Below, one piece after another: positions 20,973 through 22,784 of a DNA stretch of 22,784 bases. Under the pieces are notes generated by a model. It did no database searches and was not told the DNA's origin. It saw only the letters and a program-made list of their open reading frames with translations. Both the position numbers and the translations under genes were made by a program. Origin of the DNA: SHZI01 sp964391025 (lineage in GTDB: Bacteria > Pseudomonadota > Gammaproteobacteria > Steroidobacterales > GCA-2729495); contig CAYMKJ010000190.1 of the NCBI GenBank assembly GCA_964391025.1, positions 1 to 22,784 on the forward strand. The letters run 5' to 3'. Position 1 is the stretch's first letter. The number at the start of each line of letters is the position of its first letter.

Positions 20973-21721
20973 CCCGACGAGTCCCTGACGATCTGCCCGT
21001 CACGCATCAGCAGCTGGCGATGCGCCCGTTCGCCGATGGCAGGATCGTGGGTGACAACGACCAGCGTCAGCCCCTGCTCGTGCAGCGCCTCCATGATCTT
21101 CACGACCTCGCCACCGGAAGTGCTGTCCAGGTTGCCCGTGGGCTCGTCGGCCAGCAGGATGCGGGGCTGCATCACGACCGCGCGGGCGATCGCAACGCGC
21201 TGCCGCTCGCCGCCGGACAGCTGGTTCGGCCGGTGATCGATGCGGGGCCCCAGGCCCATGCGCTCCAGCGCCGTCCGGGCCCGGGCCCGGCGGTCCGCCA
21301 CCGGCATGCCGGCCAGCATCATCGGCAGCTCGACGTTTTCGAGCGCGCTCATCCGGGCAATCAGGTGAAAGATCTGGAACACAAAGCCAATCTCCCGCTG
21401 CCGGGTGTCGGCCAGCCGGTCGTCGGGCATGCTGGAGGTCTGCACGTCCCCCAGCCAGTACTCGCCGGCCGTGGGCCGATCGAGCAGTCCGAGAATGTTC
21501 AACAGCGTGGATTTGCCGGAGCCGGACGGACCCATGAGCGAGAGGTACTCCCCGGCGCCGATGGTGAGGTCCACACCGTCCAGCGCCCGAACCAGCTGAT
21601 CGCCGACCTCGAAGGTGCGGGTCAGGTGCTCTAAACTGATCAAAGGTCTGATCAGGGGCCGGCTGGCGGACGTCGGGGCCGTCACCGGCTGACGATCACT
21701 CGCGGACTGCGGCGACGCCAT
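20969..21721 (-). CDS. ABC transporter ATPase, MacB/LolD type
   Basis: The protein has 250 residues from ATG 21721, which has GAGGG eight bases before it; a GTG at 21730 is also in frame. Motifs are Walker A MGPSGSGKST, Q-loop GFVFQIFHLIARM, signature NQLSGGERQRVAIARA, Walker B ILLADEPTGNLDS and H-loop VVTHD. The adaptor gene's end overlaps its start by about 26 bases. It energises the two MacB-like permeases encoded directly downstream. Confidence 0.95.
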   Translation of the reverse strand: MASPQSASDRQPVTAPTSASRPLIRPLISLEHLTRTFEVGDQLVRALDGVDLTIGAGEYLSLMGPSGSGKSTLLNILGLLDRPTAGEYWLGDVQTSSMPDDRLADTRQREIGFVFQIFHLIARMSALENVELPMMLAGMPVADRRARARTALERMGLGPRIDHRPNQLSGGERQRVAIARAVVMQPRILLADEPTGNLDSTSGGEVVKIMEALHEQGLTLVVVTHDPAIGERAHRQLLMRDGQIVRDSSG

Positions 21722-22784
21722 CGGCCACACCCTCGCGATCCACCGACGTCACCACGAATTCCCCGGCCTTCAGCCCCGACCGGATCTCGGTGTACTCCCA
21801 GTTGGCGACGCCCTTCTCGATGCTCCTGGACTCCAGCAATTTCGTGGCGGGATTCAGCACGAGAACCCGTTTCCCGTCCAGGATGGCCTGGCTGGGCAAG
21901 CGCAGGACGTTTTCCCGGTTCTCGAGGATGACCTCCACGTCGGCGCTGTAGCCAGGCAGCAGGTTGTACTTCTCGGGATTCTCGATCTCGGCCTCAACCT
22001 CGACCGTGCGCGCCTGCTTCTCGGTGTCGAGCACGTAGGGCGCGACGCGGCGCACGAAGCCCGGAAAGCGCTGGTTCGGAAAAGCATCCAGCGAGATGGA
22101 GGCGCGTTGCCCGGCCCGCACGGCGGGCGCATCGACTTCATCGATCGGCGCCGAAATGTACAGGCAGCTGCCGTCCACCAGATCCACCGTGGGCGGCGTC
22201 GGCACGCCCACGGGCGAGGGCGTGACGAACTCGCCCACCTCGCCGTTGATCTCGGCGACGACGCCCGCGAAAGGCGCGCGCAGAATCGTCCGCTCGAGCT
22301 GGGCCTTTGCCACATCGATGCGTGCCTGACTGACTTTTTCCTGGTCCCGGGCCGCATCGCAGACCGCCGCTTGCGCATCGGCCTCGCCCACGGCCTTCTC
22401 GGTCTCACCTTCGGACACGAGGTTCTCGGTGCGCAGCCTGCGGATGCGGGTGGCGTTCTTGGCCGCGACGACCGAATTCACGCAGGCTTCCCGCGTCCGG
22501 CTGCGGGACGCGACGGCCTCCCGCTCCGCCTGGGACACCTGGGCACGCTGATCCAGATTCCAGAGCTCCAGCAGGATGTCGCCCTTCTTCACCCTATTAC
22601 CTTCCTTGAAGGGCAGGCGGGCGATCTGGCCACCCATCGGGGGCGAAAGCCGTGCCCGGTCGCAGGCGTCCACCGTTCCGGCGCGGGTATTCGCCACGGT
22701 CGCCAGCACGGCCCCAACCTTTACTTCCGCCACGGTGACCTTCACGGGCTTCGGCCGGGTCAGGTACCAGGCCAGGAACGCGAC
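21696..22784 (-). CDS. HlyD/MacA-family periplasmic adaptor (start beyond window)
   Basis: The frame stays open to the window edge, and the residues before the first internal GTG read VAFLAWYLTRPKPVKVTV, a membrane anchor. The true start is therefore outside. Domain order: biotinyl-lipoyl-like MGGQIARLPFKEGNRVKKGDILLEL, a coiled-coil hairpin of about 100 residues rich in Ala, Arg and Glu (QAEREAVASRSRTRE...AKAQLERTILRAPF), then GVVAEINGEVGEFV, a beta-barrel part with DEVDAPAVRAGQRASISLDAFP, and a membrane-proximal end (LVLNPATKLLESRSIEKG...GLKAGEFVVTS). It links the inner-membrane permeases with an outer-membrane channel and leads the operon. Confidence 0.92.
   Translation of the reverse strand, partial: VAFLAWYLTRPKPVKVTVAEVKVGAVLATVANTRAGTVDACDRARLSPPMGGQIARLPFKEGNRVKKGDILLELWNLDQRAQVSQAEREAVASRSRTREACVNSVVAAKNATRIRRLRTENLVSEGETEKAVGEADAQAAVCDAARDQEKVSQARIDVAKAQLERTILRAPFAGVVAEINGEVGEFVTPSPVGVPTPPTVDLVDGSCLYISAPIDEVDAPAVRAGQRASISLDAFPNQRFPGFVRRVAPYVLDTEKQARTVEVEAEIENPEKYNLLPGYSADVEVILENRENVLRLPSQAILDGKRVLVLNPATKLLESRSIEKGVANWEYTEIRSGLKAGEFVVTSVDREGVADGVAAVRE

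Noticed and set aside
1..22784. CRISPR array, tRNA or rRNA genes
   Set aside because: No regularly spaced direct repeats and no cloverleaf or rRNA signature sequences were seen on either strand.

Overview
The window reads as a high-GC, gene-dense chromosomal segment of a gammaproteobacterium. The reasons are an aceA-aceK glyoxylate-shunt pair, many MacB/FtsX-type transporters, cytochrome c' and HD-GYP genes, and a GTAGGAGCG-type REP palindrome of the sort common in Xanthomonadales and Pseudomonas. A Xanthomonadales or related deep gammaproteobacterial lineage is my inference. No rRNA or tRNA gene is present, so the taxon cannot be fixed here.

Left edge (1-1536): the tail of an integron gene-cassette array. 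A cut-off DUF5615/PIN-like reading frame ends inside an attC site. A 158-bp element with terminal inverted repeats then sits exactly at that attC's recombination box. Next comes a complete cassette (about 386-923) carrying a two-gene toxin-antitoxin-like pair (unknown protein plus DUF2283) and its own attC (857-929). A GFA-domain gene follows, and its 3' end runs into antisense aceK.

Region 1466-5853: EVE-domain protein, isocitrate lyase (aceA) and isocitrate dehydrogenase kinase/phosphatase (aceK) lie on the minus strand. There is a near-perfect palindromic operator candidate upstream of aceA and a perfect stem-loop between aceA and aceK. A small membrane protein lies divergent to the EVE gene.

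Region 5850-10759: a tightly packed five-gene minus-strand operon. In transcription order it encodes an HrtB/DevC-like ABC permease, an ABC ATPase, a TetR regulator, an exported CbiX/ferrochelatase-fold-like protein and a 14-TM MFS exporter. I infer an export or detoxification system, possibly for a tetrapyrrole or metal complex.

Region 10799-14022: a divergent, strongly hairpin-forming leader region, an alanine-rich lipoprotein with a strong terminator, an alpha/beta hydrolase, and a translationally coupled pair of exported c-type cytochromes (cytochrome c' and a diheme cytochrome c).

Region 14110-18087: a degenerate HD-GYP protein, a structured intergenic stretch with terminator and REP, an OmpR-type response regulator overlapping its histidine kinase, and a four-TM holin-IV/YvlD-like membrane protein.

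Right edge (18112-22784): a minus-strand operon made of an HlyD/MacA-like adaptor (cut by the window end), a MacB/LolD-type ATPase, two different MacB-like permeases and a small DUF4157 metallopeptidase-like protein.
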